Part shown: piece by piece, positions 56,073 through 64,000 of the stretch | How the letters are laid out: every line of letters starts with the position of its first letter | Numbering within the stretch: the first letter of the stretch is position 1 | Assembly (NCBI GenBank): GCA_013791905.1 | Contig: VMSX01000021.1 | Coordinates: forward strand, 186,001-250,000 | Length of the DNA: 64,000 nucleotides | Reading direction: 5' to 3' | Source of the DNA: Rhodocyclaceae bacterium | GTDB lineage: Bacteria; Pseudomonadota; Gammaproteobacteria; Burkholderiales; Rhodocyclaceae | Notes under the pieces: generated by a model | Seen by the model: only the letters and a program-made list of their open reading frames with translations | What the model was told of the DNA's origin: nothing | The model's database searches: none | Program-made: the position numbers and the translations under genes

Positions 56073-57026
56073 CTACTCTGAAACTCCGTTTTCCAGGGCG
56101 CGCTGCTGGCGCTGCAGGAACTCCTCCATACTGTCGATGCCACGCAAGAGCAGGATGGTGGCGCGCACCGCCGCTTCGAGCAGGACTGCCAGGTTGCGGC
56201 CGGCCGCAACCGGCAACACCACCTTGCGCACCGGGACGCCCAGTACGCTTTCGGAAAGTGCATCAATCGGCAGGCGGGCTATTTCGAACAGGTCGGCGTT
56301 CGGTCGCTGCAGATGGACGATCAACTTGAGGCGCATCTTGCGCCGCAGGGCAGTTTCGCCAAACACGGTGCGAATGTTCAGCAGGCCGAGGCCGCGCACC
56401 TCGATGAAATCTTTCAGCAGTTCCGGGCAATAGCCCTCCAGCGCATCGGGTGCGATGCGCGAGACCTCCACCACATCGTCGGCGACCAGCCCGTGGCCGC
56501 GCGTGATCAGTTCGAGGCCGAGTTCGCTCTTGCCGACACCGGAGTCGCCGGTGATCAGCACACCGATGCCCAGCACGTCCATGAATACGCCATGCAGGGT
56601 GATGGTTTCGGCCAGTCGCCGTGAAACATAGACGCGCAACGCATCGATCACCTGGGCTGTGGGCAGCGGCGTGGTCAGCAGTGGCGTGTCATTGTCGGCG
56701 CAGGCGCTGCGGATTTCTTCGAGCACATCGCAATCGTCCGCAACAATCATCGCTGGCGGCTTTGCCGAGATGATCTGCGCGAAGTGGTGCTTGCCCTTGC
56801 CGTCGCCATCCCGGTTATGGCGCTTGTACCAGAGGATCTCGGGCGAGCCGAGCACCTGCACGCGGTCGGGGTGGATCAGGTTGAGGTGACCGATCAGGTC
56901 GGCCGGCGAGACATCGTCGCGGTTGACGGCAATCGGGCGGTTAAGGTCGCCGCCGATCCAGGTGAGCTGAAGCCGTTCGCGATTGCGCTCGAACAGCTGC
57001 GCGACGATCAGCTGGGCGACTGCCAC
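56073..57026 (-). CDS. hprK: HPr kinase/phosphorylase
   Basis: 317 codons from a GTG at 57026. Walker A GDSGVGKSELGLELI is near 155, and the signature FIEVRGLGLLNIRTVFGE near 205. The enzyme adds or removes phosphate on Ser of HPr; in proteobacteria it works with the nitrogen-type PTS. It overlaps the 3' end of ptsN by 19 bases. The npr/ptsO and rapZ genes that often follow are absent here. Confidence 0.96.
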   Translation of the reverse strand: MAVAQLIVAQLFERNRERLQLTWIGGDLNRPIAVNRDDVSPADLIGHLNLIHPDRVQVLGSPEILWYKRHNRDGDGKGKHHFAQIISAKPPAMIVADDCDVLEEIRSACADNDTPLLTTPLPTAQVIDALRVYVSRRLAETITLHGVFMDVLGIGVLITGDSGVGKSELGLELITRGHGLVADDVVEVSRIAPDALEGYCPELLKDFIEVRGLGLLNIRTVFGETALRRKMRLKLIVHLQRPNADLFEIARLPIDALSESVLGVPVRKVVLPVAAGRNLAVLLEAAVRATILLLRGIDSMEEFLQRQQRALENGVSE

Positions 57027-57469
57027 TGCGCAAAGAGCGCATGAACCGCCGCCGTATCCGGCGCGGCGGTCAGTTGCTCACGAAAAGTCTTGCTGCTGAA
57101 AACCTGTGCCAATTCGGAGAGCAGTTGCAGATGGTGCTCGGTGGCCGCCTCGGGTACCAGCAGTACGAAAACCAGACTGACGGGCAATCCGTCCGGCGCA
57201 TCGAACTGTACCGGAGCCGCCAGGCGAAGGAAGGCGCCAATGGCGCCTTTCAAACCCTTGATGCGGCCATGCGGAATGGCGATACCCAGCCCCAGCCCGG
57301 TGGAGCCCATTTTTTCGCGGGCAAACAAGGCGTCATAGACTGCGCTTTTGGCAATGCCATGATGGTTTTCGAAGAGCAGGCCGGCCTGCTCGAATACACG
57401 TTTTTTGCTGCTGGCATCCAGGTCGAGGACGATGGTGTCGGCAGTCAGTAGGTTTGCAATGAGGTTCAT
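57008..57469 (-). CDS. ptsN: PTS nitrogen regulatory IIA protein PtsN
   Basis: 153 codons from the ATG at 57469. The phosphorylated His is in LGIAIPHGRIKGLKG, with NHHGIAKSAVYDALFAREKMGSTGLG before it (in part). PtsN is part of the regulatory PTS(Ntr) chain that tunes potassium, nitrogen and stress responses. It overlaps hprK. The 146 bp to hpf (57470-57615) holds no obvious gene. Confidence 0.95.
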   Translation of the reverse strand: MNLIANLLTADTIVLDLDASSKKRVFEQAGLLFENHHGIAKSAVYDALFAREKMGSTGLGLGIAIPHGRIKGLKGAIGAFLRLAAPVQFDAPDGLPVSLVFVLLVPEAATEHHLQLLSELAQVFSSKTFREQLTAAPDTAAVHALFAQWQSPS

Positions 57470-57615
57470 CAGGTGAAAAGGGCTGCTCAAACGCCTTACT
57501 TAATCAATACGCTAGGAATGGTTTCCCGGCGGAGGAAGCGAAGTATAACCCTCGCCCCGCCGCATGCAAATGGGGGAATTTTTTAGCCCATTAGTGCTGC
57601 TATTCAACAGCCGCT

Positions 57616-57930
57616 TCAAGTTTCTATTTGCGGCCGTTCGTGATTGTGATCCTGGTTCTTGCTTTTGTATTTGAGTACCTGGCGATCGAGCTTGTCGATC
57701 AGCTTGTCAATCGCGGCGTACAGGTCGGTATCGCTGCTGTCGGCATAGATATCCTTGCCTTTGACATGCAGGGTGATCTCGGCTTTCTGGACAAGCTTTT
57801 CCACGGAGAGAATGATATGGACGCTGGTGACATGGTCGAAATGGCGGATGACCTTGTCCACTTTCCCAGTAACGTATTCACGCAACGCGGGGGTGACTTC
57901 GATATGGTGTCCGGTGATGTTGAGGTTCAT
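57616..57930 (-). CDS. hpf: Ribosome hibernation promoting factor, short form
   Basis: 104 codons. NLNITGHHIEVTPALREYVTGKVDKVIRHFDHV (in part) and the final LKYKSKNQDHNHERPQIET show the beta-alpha-beta-beta-beta-alpha fold of HPF. It binds 70S ribosomes to pair them into 100S dimers in stationary phase. It is 13 bp from rpoN, the usual neighbour. Confidence 0.96.
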   Translation of the reverse strand: MNLNITGHHIEVTPALREYVTGKVDKVIRHFDHVTSVHIILSVEKLVQKAEITLHVKGKDIYADSSDTDLYAAIDKLIDKLDRQVLKYKSKNQDHNHERPQIET

Positions 57931-57943
57931 GATTTCTCCTCCG

Positions 57944-59395
57944 TCAGAGAGTTTTACGTAGATTAACCGGCGGGATGCCGAGGGATTCGCGGTACTTTGC
58001 GACGGTGCGTCGCGCGACGACGATTCCCTGTTCGCCGAGGATTTCCGCGATGCGAGCGTCGGGGAGCGGCTTATGGCCGTTCTCGGCGCCCACCAGTTGC
58101 TTGATCAGCGCCCGGATCGCGGTGGAAGAAGCCGCGCCGCCGGTATCGGTGGCGACGTGGCTGCCAAAAAAATACTTCAATTCGTAAATGCCGCGCGGGC
58201 TCGCCAGATATTTCTGGGTGGTGACGCGTGAAATGGTCGATTCGTGCAGGCTCACCGTATCTGCGATCTCGCGCAGCGTCAAGGGCCGCATGGCGACTTC
58301 GCCATGGTCGAAGAAGGCGCGCTGGCGGTCGACGATGGCCTGGCTGACGCGCGCAATCGTATCGAAGCGCTGCTGCACGTTCTTGATCAACCACTTGGCT
58401 TCCTGCAACTGACCGGACAGATTGCTGCCGCCGTTGCTGCGTTGCTGCCGCAACAGGTTGGCGTAGAGGCGGTTGATCCGCAAGCGCGGGATGGCCTCCT
58501 GATTGAGCTGCACCTGCCAGTTGCCGCGCACCTTGCGGACGATCGCATCGGGCACGATGTAACGCGTATCCAGCGTTGAAAATTGTGCGCCCGGCCTGGG
58601 GTTGAGCGAGAGGATCAGCGCTTGTGCGTCGCGCAGGGCATCGTCATCGCAACCGAGCGCCTTCTTGATGCGTGTGAAGTCGCGGCTGGCCAGTAGTTCG
58701 AGGTGGTCACGGACGACGCTTGTCGCAAGTTCATTTTCCGGCGAGTCAGGCAGGTTGGCGAGTTGCAGCAGCAGGCATTCACGCGGACTGCGCGCGCCGA
58801 TGCCCGGCGGGTCCAGACTCTGCAAATGCATGAGCGCGATGGTCAGGTCTTCGAGCAGTTCATCTGGTTCGCCGGCGAAATCATCCGGCAGCACCTCGAC
58901 CAGATCCTCGAGTGGCGTCACCAGATAGCCATCATCGTTGAGCGCCTCGATCAGGAAGGCCACGCGCAGCCGATTGCGTCCGGATAGCTGGGACAGCGCC
59001 AACTGGGCAGTCAGATGATCGCGCAGGCTGGTGGCCGCAGCCTGCAATTCGCCAGCGCCGACATCGTCCTCATCATTGGCGTCGCGCGGGCTGCGGGTGC
59101 CGCCGAGGGTCGGCCAGTCGGCATCGTCCTGGCTCCACTCGGGTTCGGCACCCCTCTCGTCCTGGGTAGCCGCTGGCGCTTCCTCGCCGCGCGGTTGTGC
59201 CATGGCATCATCGGCACCCGTAAATGCAGCAGGTTCGTCCGGCTCTTCGCGCTCGAGCAGGGGGTTTTCCTGCAGTGCCTGCTCAATCTCCTGATTCAGT
59301 TCCAGCGAGGAAAGTTGCAACAAGCGGATCGACTGCTGCAACTGCGGCGTGAGCGCCAGATGCTGGGAGAGTCTGAGCTGGAGCGTGGGCTTCAT
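57944..59395 (-). CDS. rpoN: RNA polymerase sigma-54 factor
   Basis: 483 codons. Region I is Gln/Leu-rich (LRLSQHLALTPQLQQSIRLLQL), region II is acidic and variable (about 55-110), and region III ends in the RpoN box ARRTVAKYRE near residue 470. RpoN needs an enhancer-binding ATPase to open promoters and is used for nitrogen and many other genes. It is 77 bp from lptB, where a GC hairpin (CCCCCCCGTGGGGG) lies. Confidence 0.97.
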   Translation of the reverse strand: MKPTLQLRLSQHLALTPQLQQSIRLLQLSSLELNQEIEQALQENPLLEREEPDEPAAFTGADDAMAQPRGEEAPAATQDERGAEPEWSQDDADWPTLGGTRSPRDANDEDDVGAGELQAAATSLRDHLTAQLALSQLSGRNRLRVAFLIEALNDDGYLVTPLEDLVEVLPDDFAGEPDELLEDLTIALMHLQSLDPPGIGARSPRECLLLQLANLPDSPENELATSVVRDHLELLASRDFTRIKKALGCDDDALRDAQALILSLNPRPGAQFSTLDTRYIVPDAIVRKVRGNWQVQLNQEAIPRLRINRLYANLLRQQRSNGGSNLSGQLQEAKWLIKNVQQRFDTIARVSQAIVDRQRAFFDHGEVAMRPLTLREIADTVSLHESTISRVTTQKYLASPRGIYELKYFFGSHVATDTGGAASSTAIRALIKQLVGAENGHKPLPDARIAEILGEQGIVVARRTVAKYRESLGIPPVNLRKTL

Positions 59396-59472
59396 GATGC
59401 CGACGAGCCGCCTCTAGGCAGCATGCGCCCCCCCGTGGGGGACAGCGAACAAAGTGAGCGTTGGTAGCTCAT

Positions 59473-60216
59473 TCACATCCTGAAGTGCTCGCCGAGATAG
59501 ACCCGACGCACACCTTCATTATCGATGATATCGGCCGGATGTCCAGCCGCGAGGACTTCGCCTTCGTTGATGATGGTGGCGCGATCGCAGATGCCGAGTG
59601 TCTCCCGCACGTTGTGGTCGGTGATCAGGACGCCGATGTTGCGCTCCTTGAGGAAGTGGATGATTTTCTGGATGTCGAGCACGGCGATTGGATCGACGCC
59701 GGCAAAAGGCTCGTCAAGCAGAATGAAGCGCGGCGAAGTGGCTAGGGCGCGGGCGATTTCCACGCGGCGCCGCTCGCCGCCCGATAGCGCAACAGCAAGC
59801 TGGTCGCGCAAGTGGGTGATGTGCAGCTCTTCCAGCAATTCGTCGAGCCGGGTGTTGCGCGTCGGCAAGTCGTAATCCTGTAATTCCAGCACCGCGCGGA
59901 TGTTGTCGGCGACGGTCAACTTGCGGAACACCGAATTTTCCTGCGGCAGATATGACAGCCCGAGGCGCGCCCGCGCATGGATGGGCATGTGGGTGAGACG
60001 GGTTTCCTTGCCGGCGGGGCCATCCTCTGAAATGACAATGTCGCCGCCATCCGAGGCTATCAGGCCGACAATCATGTAGAAACAGGTGGTCTTGCCTGCG
60101 CCGTTGGGGCCGAGCAGGCCGACCACCTCGCCGCCATCGACATGCAGGCTGACATCCTTGACAACAGTGCGGGCGCGGAATTTCTTGCGCAAGTTATTTA
60201 CGGAAAGGGTGGTCAT
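59473..60216 (-). CDS. lptB: LPS export ABC transporter ATP-binding protein LptB
   Basis: 247 codons from the ATG at 60216. Walker [17 protein letters not shown], signature [16 protein letters not shown] and Walker [17 protein letters not shown] match LptB. It powers the LptBFGC extractor that moves LPS out of the inner membrane. Here recX precedes it and overlaps its start (ATGA), where lptA/lptC would be expected. Confidence 0.95.
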   Translation of the reverse strand: MTTLSVNNLRKKFRARTVVKDVSLHVDGGEVVGLLGPNGAGKTTCFYMIVGLIASDGGDIVISEDGPAGKETRLTHMPIHARARLGLSYLPQENSVFRKLTVADNIRAVLELQDYDLPTRNTRLDELLEELHITHLRDQLAVALSGGERRRVEIARALATSPRFILLDEPFAGVDPIAVLDIQKIIHFLKERNIGVLITDHNVRETLGICDRATIINEGEVLAAGHPADIIDNEGVRRVYLGEHFRM

Positions 60217-60665
60217 GCTTTGATTTCTTTCAACAACTTGCGAATGGTCTCGGCTGCAAAGCCCCGTCCCTGCAGAAAGCGCGCCTGCCGGGCCCACTCG
60301 TGGGCATCAGCCGGCGGGAGGGCAAACTTCTTCGTCCAGACGGCGCGGGTGCGCTCCATTTCGTCGGGCAACTCGGCGCTTGCCAATTGGGACTCAAGCA
60401 AGGTCTCAGCGACCCCCCTGGTGCGCAATGCATGACGCAGGCGCGCCATGCCAAGGCGGCTGGCCTGGCTTTTCACATACCCCTCGGCAAAGCGCGCGTC
60501 TGACTGCAGTCCTGCGCGTGCCAGTTCGGTCAGCACGGAGTCAATTTCCTCTGTAGTGCCATGTGCTGCCAGCTTGCGTGCCAACTCTACGCGGGTATGT
60601 TCGCGTCGGGCCAGCAAGCGGATGGCGCGTTGCCGCAAGGATTGGCACAAATCTTGTTTCTGCAT
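60213..60665 (-). CDS. recX: Regulatory protein RecX
   Basis: 150 codons from the ATG at 60665 (an ATG 9 bases earlier is possible). [26 protein letters not shown] and [23 protein letters not shown] are the repeated three-helix units. RecX binds RecA filaments and limits them. recX usually follows recA; no recA is here. Its stop overlaps lptB by 4 bases. Confidence 0.9.
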   Translation of the reverse strand: MQKQDLCQSLRQRAIRLLARREHTRVELARKLAAHGTTEEIDSVLTELARAGLQSDARFAEGYVKSQASRLGMARLRHALRTRGVAETLLESQLASAELPDEMERTRAVWTKKFALPPADAHEWARQARFLQGRGFAAETIRKLLKEIKA

Positions 60666-60675
60666 GACCTGCATA

Positions 60676-61866
60676 TTACAACGCGTGGCAGCGGTCGCCA
60701 CGCGCAAAACCCGCGAGGGGTGTTTCGATGCCCCGGCCGAGGGCGATGACCTTGAATAGTTCGCCCATTTCGCCCGGTGCCAGCAATACCTTCAGGGCAC
60801 CGCTGGCGCGCAATGCCTGTTCGCCGCCGGCTTCCTGGCGTGCGGCGAGCAATTCGCCGATGCCGCAATTGATCAGGAAATTGGCCTGGTTGGTATAACC
60901 CAGCACTTCCAGCCCGGCTTCGAAACCCGCCTCGGCAACCGCAGTGAAATCGACATGGCTGGTGATATCCGCCAGACCGGGCCACCAGAAAAGATTGTCA
61001 TGGGCGCGATGGCGGTAATGACAGCGCAGGGTGCCGTGATTCCGCTCTTGGTGATACAGCTCGTGGCGGGGCAGGCCGTAATCGATCAGGAGCAGTGCGC
61101 CACGCTCCAGACGATGACCCCATTCCGCCACCCAGGCGCGCGCGGCGAGGTTGATTTCGCTTTCATAAGGGGCGCTTACCGGCAGCGCGGCCATGGCAGC
61201 GGCGAGCGCGCCGGTCGCCGGACGCTCGGCCCAGCAAAAGCCATCCTCGGTCAGCACCACCCCGCGCTCCTGCGGCCCCGTTTCGCGCCAGGCCACGGCA
61301 TGAGTGGGGAAGGCATCGATGAGTTCGTTGGCTACCACGCAGCCGCAAAAGTGCTCCGGCAATTCCTCCAGCCAGTCCACGCGCCCGGCGAGATGCGGCG
61401 CGCTGGCTGCCAGGGTGGCCTGCTGGCGGGCGCGCAATTCGCCGGACAGTTCCAGGATGCCATAGCGTTCCGGCAGCGCGCCGAGCGCTTCGAGCGCCAG
61501 CAGCAGGTCGGCGGCGAGACGGCCGCTGCCGGCCCCGACTTCCAGCAAAGTCGATGCCGGCGGTACGGCGGCAAGCACTTCGGCGACCTGCGCGGCGAGC
61601 GCCTGGCCGAACAGCGGGGTGAGTTCCGGCGCGGTGACGAAATCACCCGCCGCCCCGAACTTGTGCGAGCCGCCCGCGTAATAACCCAGCCCCGGCAGAT
61701 GTAGCGCCATGTCCATGTAGTCGACGAAGGGCAGCCAGCCGCCGGCCGCTGCGATGCGTGCGGCGATGCGCCGCGACAACTCCTGGCTGGCGGCCTGGGC
61801 GTCGGCGGAGGGGATCGGCAGATTGGCTTCGGGAAAATTGGCTGCGGGGCGTGCTGAAGTAGGCAT
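60676..61866 (-). CDS. SAM-dependent methyltransferase, MidA/NDUFAF7 family
   Basis: 396 codons. LPFVDYMDMALHLPGLGYYAGGSHKFGAAGDFVTAPELTPLFG (in part), LLEVGAGSGRLAADLLLALE near 107 and VVANELIDAFPTHAV identify the family. NDUFAF7 methylates an Arg of respiratory complex I; bacterial members are presumed protein-arginine methyltransferases. It is 10 bp upstream of recX and divergent from tcdA. Confidence 0.92.
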   Translation of the reverse strand: MPTSARPAANFPEANLPIPSADAQAASQELSRRIAARIAAAGGWLPFVDYMDMALHLPGLGYYAGGSHKFGAAGDFVTAPELTPLFGQALAAQVAEVLAAVPPASTLLEVGAGSGRLAADLLLALEALGALPERYGILELSGELRARQQATLAASAPHLAGRVDWLEELPEHFCGCVVANELIDAFPTHAVAWRETGPQERGVVLTEDGFCWAERPATGALAAAMAALPVSAPYESEINLAARAWVAEWGHRLERGALLLIDYGLPRHELYHQERNHGTLRCHYRHRAHDNLFWWPGLADITSHVDFTAVAEAGFEAGLEVLGYTNQANFLINCGIGELLAARQEAGGEQALRASGALKVLLAPGEMGELFKVIALGRGIETPLAGFARGDRCHAL

Positions 61867-61890
61867 GGCGACATCTTACAATGCTGTCCC

Positions 61891-62655
61891 ATGGCTACTC
61901 CAGATCACCCCCGCCGCTTCTCCGGCATTGAACGGCTGTATGGCGCAGAAAGCCTCATACGGCTGGCGGCGGCGCACGTCTGCGTCGTCGGCATCGGCGG
62001 GGTCGGCGCGTGGGCGGTCGAGGCGCTGGCGCGCTCCGGCGTTGGCCGGCTGACGCTGATCGATCTCGACCATGTGGCGGAATCAAACATCAACCGACAG
62101 ATTCATGCGCTGGAGTGCACGCTGGGCCAGGCCAAGGTCACGGCGATGCGCGACCGCATCGTCCAGATCAATCCGGCCTGCGCGGTGGACTGCATTGAAG
62201 AGTTCATCACGCCGGAGAACGTGGCGACGCTCGTGCCGAGCTGCGATGCCGTCATCGACGCCATCGATCAAATGCGTGCCAAGGCGGCACTGATTCTCCG
62301 CTGCCGCGCGAGCCGGACATACATCGTGACCACTGGCGGTGCCGGCGGACGCGTCGACCCGACGCGGGTGCGCGTCGACGATCTGGCGCGCACCACGCAA
62401 GACGCACTGGCCAGCAAGCTGCGCGCCTTTCTGCGCAAGGAACATGGCTACACGCGCGACCCGAAAAAGAAATTCGGTGTTGCCTGCGTGTATTCGGACG
62501 AGCCGATCCGCCGTCCCGCCAGCGCCGACTTTTGCGACACAGACAGTGGCGCCGTGCATGGCCTGAATTGTGCGGGCTATGGTTCATCGGTTGCCGTGAC
62601 AGCCAGCTTCGGATTTGCCGCGGCAGCGCAGGCACTCGATATACTGGTCAAATGA
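61891..62655 (+). CDS. tcdA: tRNA threonylcarbamoyladenosine dehydratase TcdA
   Basis: 254 codons. RFSGIERLYGAESL, the E1-like ATP motif VVGIGGVGAWAVEALARSGVG, LIDLDHVAESNINRQIHAL and GLNCAGYGSSVAVTASFG are all present. TcdA dehydrates t6A37 of tRNA to the cyclic form ct6A. Near residue 207 the sequence RRPASADFCDTDSG carries a perfect copy of the 26 bp repeat, in a loop that varies among TcdA proteins. Its stop overlaps the next start. Confidence 0.96.
   Translation: MATPDHPRRFSGIERLYGAESLIRLAAAHVCVVGIGGVGAWAVEALARSGVGRLTLIDLDHVAESNINRQIHALECTLGQAKVTAMRDRIVQINPACAVDCIEEFITPENVATLVPSCDAVIDAIDQMRAKAALILRCRASRTYIVTTGGAGGRVDPTRVRVDDLARTTQDALASKLRAFLRKEHGYTRDPKKKFGVACVYSDEPIRRPASADFCDTDSGAVHGLNCAGYGSSVAVTASFGFAAAAQALDILVK
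62510..62535 (+). repeat. Dispersed 26 bp repeat, perfect copy inside tcdA
   Basis: All 26 bases match the consensus. It is read as R-P-A-S-A-D-F-C in the frame of tcdA, in the loop before GLNCAGYG. Confidence 0.8.
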
Positions 62656-63392
62656 AAGCCCCTGTCATCCTCGTCACTGGTGCGGCCCGCCGGGTCGGCG
62701 CGCAGATTGTCCGCACCCTGCACGCTGCCGGTGCGCGCATTGTCCTGCACTATCGCTCTTCGGCGACCGAGGCCGCCGCGCTGGCCGCCGAACTCAATGC
62801 CGAACGGGAAGATTCGGTGCTGGCGCTGCACTGCGACCTGCGCGACACCCTTGCCCTGTCGCGTCTGATGGAAGAAATCGTCGCGCACTATGGGCGCCTC
62901 GATGCGCTGGTGAATAATGCCTCCAGCTTCTTTCCCACGGCGCTTGGCAGCATCGACGAGGCGAGTTGGGATGCGCTCATCGGCAGCAATCTCAAGGGTC
63001 CGCTGTTCCTCAGCCAGGCCGCCACGCCGCACCTCGCGGCAACGCATGGCTGCATCGTCAATATCACTGACATCCACGCCGAACGGCCGCTCAAGGGTTA
63101 TCCGCTGTATTGCGCGGCCAAGGCCGGCCTGCTCGGACTGACCCGCGCGCTGGCATTGGAACTCGCGCCGGCGGTGCGCGTCAATGCCGTTGCGCCCGGC
63201 GCCATCGAGTGGCCTGACAATGACAACGACTTTCCGCCCGCAGCACAGGCGGCGATCATCGACCATACCCTGCTCAAGCGCATTGGCTCGCCATTCGACA
63301 TCGCCCGCACCGTGAAATTCCTCATCCTCGACGCGCCGTATGTCACCGGCCAGGTGATCAACGTCGATGGCGGCCGGACGGCACACCTGTGA
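62652..63392 (+). CDS. Pteridine reductase-like short-chain dehydrogenase (FolM type)
   Basis: 246 codons from the ATG at 62652. The N-terminal motif is [12 protein letters not shown], with the TG-3-R-x-G form used by PTR1/Fol[13 protein letters not shown], the catalytic Tyr/Lys in [14 protein letters not shown], and [19 protein letters not shown] follow. FolM reduces dihydromonapterin or dihydrofolate. The start overlaps the tcdA stop by 4 bases, and the stop overlaps the ttcA start. Confidence 0.88.
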   Translation: MKAPVILVTGAARRVGAQIVRTLHAAGARIVLHYRSSATEAAALAAELNAEREDSVLALHCDLRDTLALSRLMEEIVAHYGRLDALVNNASSFFPTALGSIDEASWDALIGSNLKGPLFLSQAATPHLAATHGCIVNITDIHAERPLKGYPLYCAAKAGLLGLTRALALELAPAVRVNAVAPGAIEWPDNDNDFPPAAQAAIIDHTLLKRIGSPFDIARTVKFLILDAPYVTGQVINVDGGRTAHL

Positions 63393-64000
63393 GCACTTAC
63401 AAAGCCGCCCACAAGGCCGAGTTCGAAGCCAACAAGCTGGCCAAGCGGCTGCGCCGCGAGGTCGGGCAGGCCATCGCCGACTTCAACATGATCGAGGATG
63501 GCGACCGCGTCATGGTCTGCCTGTCCGGCGGCAAGGATTCCTACGGCCTGCTCGACGTGCTGCGCTACCTGAAGGAAAAAGCGCCGATCAATTTCGAGCT
63601 GATCGCCGTCAATCTCGACCAGAAACAGCCCGGCTTCCCCGCTGATGTGCTGCCGAATTATCTCGATGAGCTTGGCATTCCATACCGCATCGTCGAAGAA
63701 GATACCTATTCCATCGTCAAGCGCGTGATTCCGGAGGGCAAGACCACTTGTTCGCTCTGCTCGCGGCTGCGGCGCGGCATCCTGTACCGGGTTGCCGACG
63801 AACTTGGCGCGACCAAGATCGCGCTCGGCCACCACCGCGACGACATTCTTGCCACGCTGTTCCTCAACATGTTCTTCGCCGCCAAGCTGAAGGCGATGCC
63901 ACCCAAGCTGGTGTCGGACGACGGCCGCCACATCGTCATCCGTCCGCTCGCCTACTGCCGCGAACAGGATTTGCAGGCCTGGGCGGTGCAGCGCGAATTC
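63389..64000 (+). CDS. ttcA: tRNA 2-thiocytidine(32) biosynthesis protein TtcA (cut by window edge)
   Basis: 204 codons from a GTG at 63389 that overlaps the FolM-like stop. The PP-loop [18 protein letters not shown] and the Cys pair [12 protein letters not shown] are visible, followed by [19 protein letters not shown]. TtcA adds sulfur to C32 of some tRNAs and carries a 4Fe-4S cluster. The 3' end is outside the window. With tcdA upstream it forms a small tRNA-modification group. Confidence 0.95.
   Translation, partial: MSTYKAAHKAEFEANKLAKRLRREVGQAIADFNMIEDGDRVMVCLSGGKDSYGLLDVLRYLKEKAPINFELIAVNLDQKQPGFPADVLPNYLDELGIPYRIVEEDTYSIVKRVIPEGKTTCSLCSRLRRGILYRVADELGATKIALGHHRDDILATLFLNMFFAAKLKAMPPKLVSDDGRHIVIRPLAYCREQDLQAWAVQREF

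Noticed and set aside
56025-56092. Short direct repeat (CTTACTCTGACGTTCCG and CCTACTCTGAAACTCCG) at the hprK 3' end
   Set aside because: Only about 17 bases with several mismatches; it may be a small duplication but nothing supports a function.
59050-59062. Further possible copy of the 26 bp repeat in rpoN
   Set aside because: Only 13 bases (CGCCAGCGCCGAC) match, inside a coding stretch that fits the acidic variable region of RpoN; chance is likely.

Overview
This 64 kb window is the replication-origin neighbourhood of a GC-rich Betaproteobacterium, probably Rhodocyclales or a close relative. The class call rests on gene content and order (gyrB-dnaN-dnaA divergent from rpmH-rnpA-yidD-yidC-mnmE; mnmG-rsmG-parA-parB-atpIBEFHAGDC; UbiJ/UbiE; HprK-PtsN-Hpf-RpoN-LptB). 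The family-level call is inference. There are no rRNA or tRNA genes and no CRISPR array that I can see.

Layout. 1-3.5 kb: gyrB (cut by the window edge), dnaN and dnaA on the minus strand, with DnaA boxes in the dnaN-dnaA gap. 3.5-7.5 kb: the rpmH-to-mnmE run on the plus strand, with mnmE flanked by two copies of a ~105 bp intergenic repeat. 7.7-22.9 kb: a mixed accessory stretch, mostly on the minus strand (methyltransferases, racemase, dienelactone hydrolase, flavin reductase, LysE exporter, TAXI binding protein, cupin, a divergent DapB, GNAT), with relics of a methyltransferase and a cupin gene. 23.3-24.9 kb: an ABC-F ATPase of the YbiT type. 25.06-28.10 kb: a compact chromosomal integron with an intact integrase, attI, and two cassettes that each carry two genes (DUF5343 + TIGR02391, and a BrnT/BrnA-like toxin-antitoxin pair). 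28.2-40.6 kb: TauE exporter, two parS sites, mnmG-rsmG-parAB and the ATP synthase operon ending in a clear terminator. 40.7-48.1 kb: LemA + GIDE-domain protein, a PAS protein with a transposase-type HTH, ubiJ/Tim44-like/ubiE/DUF971 and phoBR. 48.2-55.9 kb: an AraC regulator divergent from a seven-gene operon (PEP-hydrolase-like TIM barrel, Tm-1-like protein and a full branched-chain-type ABC transporter). 56-64 kb: hprK-ptsN-hpf-rpoN-lptB-recX, a MidA-type methyltransferase, tcdA, a FolM-like reductase and the start of ttcA.

The most unusual signal is a dispersed repeat of about 26 bp (core CCAGCGCCGACTTT) found at least ten times plus one split copy, in both orientations, between genes and also inside yidC, rsmG, a Tim44-domain gene and tcdA (and possibly mnmE). 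Its consensus has no stop codon in any of the six frames, so it can sit inside genes in any frame. Two same-orientation copies bracket the integron.

How the genes fit together: origin firing (DnaA boxes, DnaA, DnaN, GyrB) and segregation (ParA, ParB, two parS) share the region with translation and tRNA-modification genes (rpmH, rnpA, mnmE, mnmG, tcdA, ttcA), the membrane insertase and the whole ATP synthase. The integron and the Tm-1/Liv operon are the main places where undescribed biology could sit.
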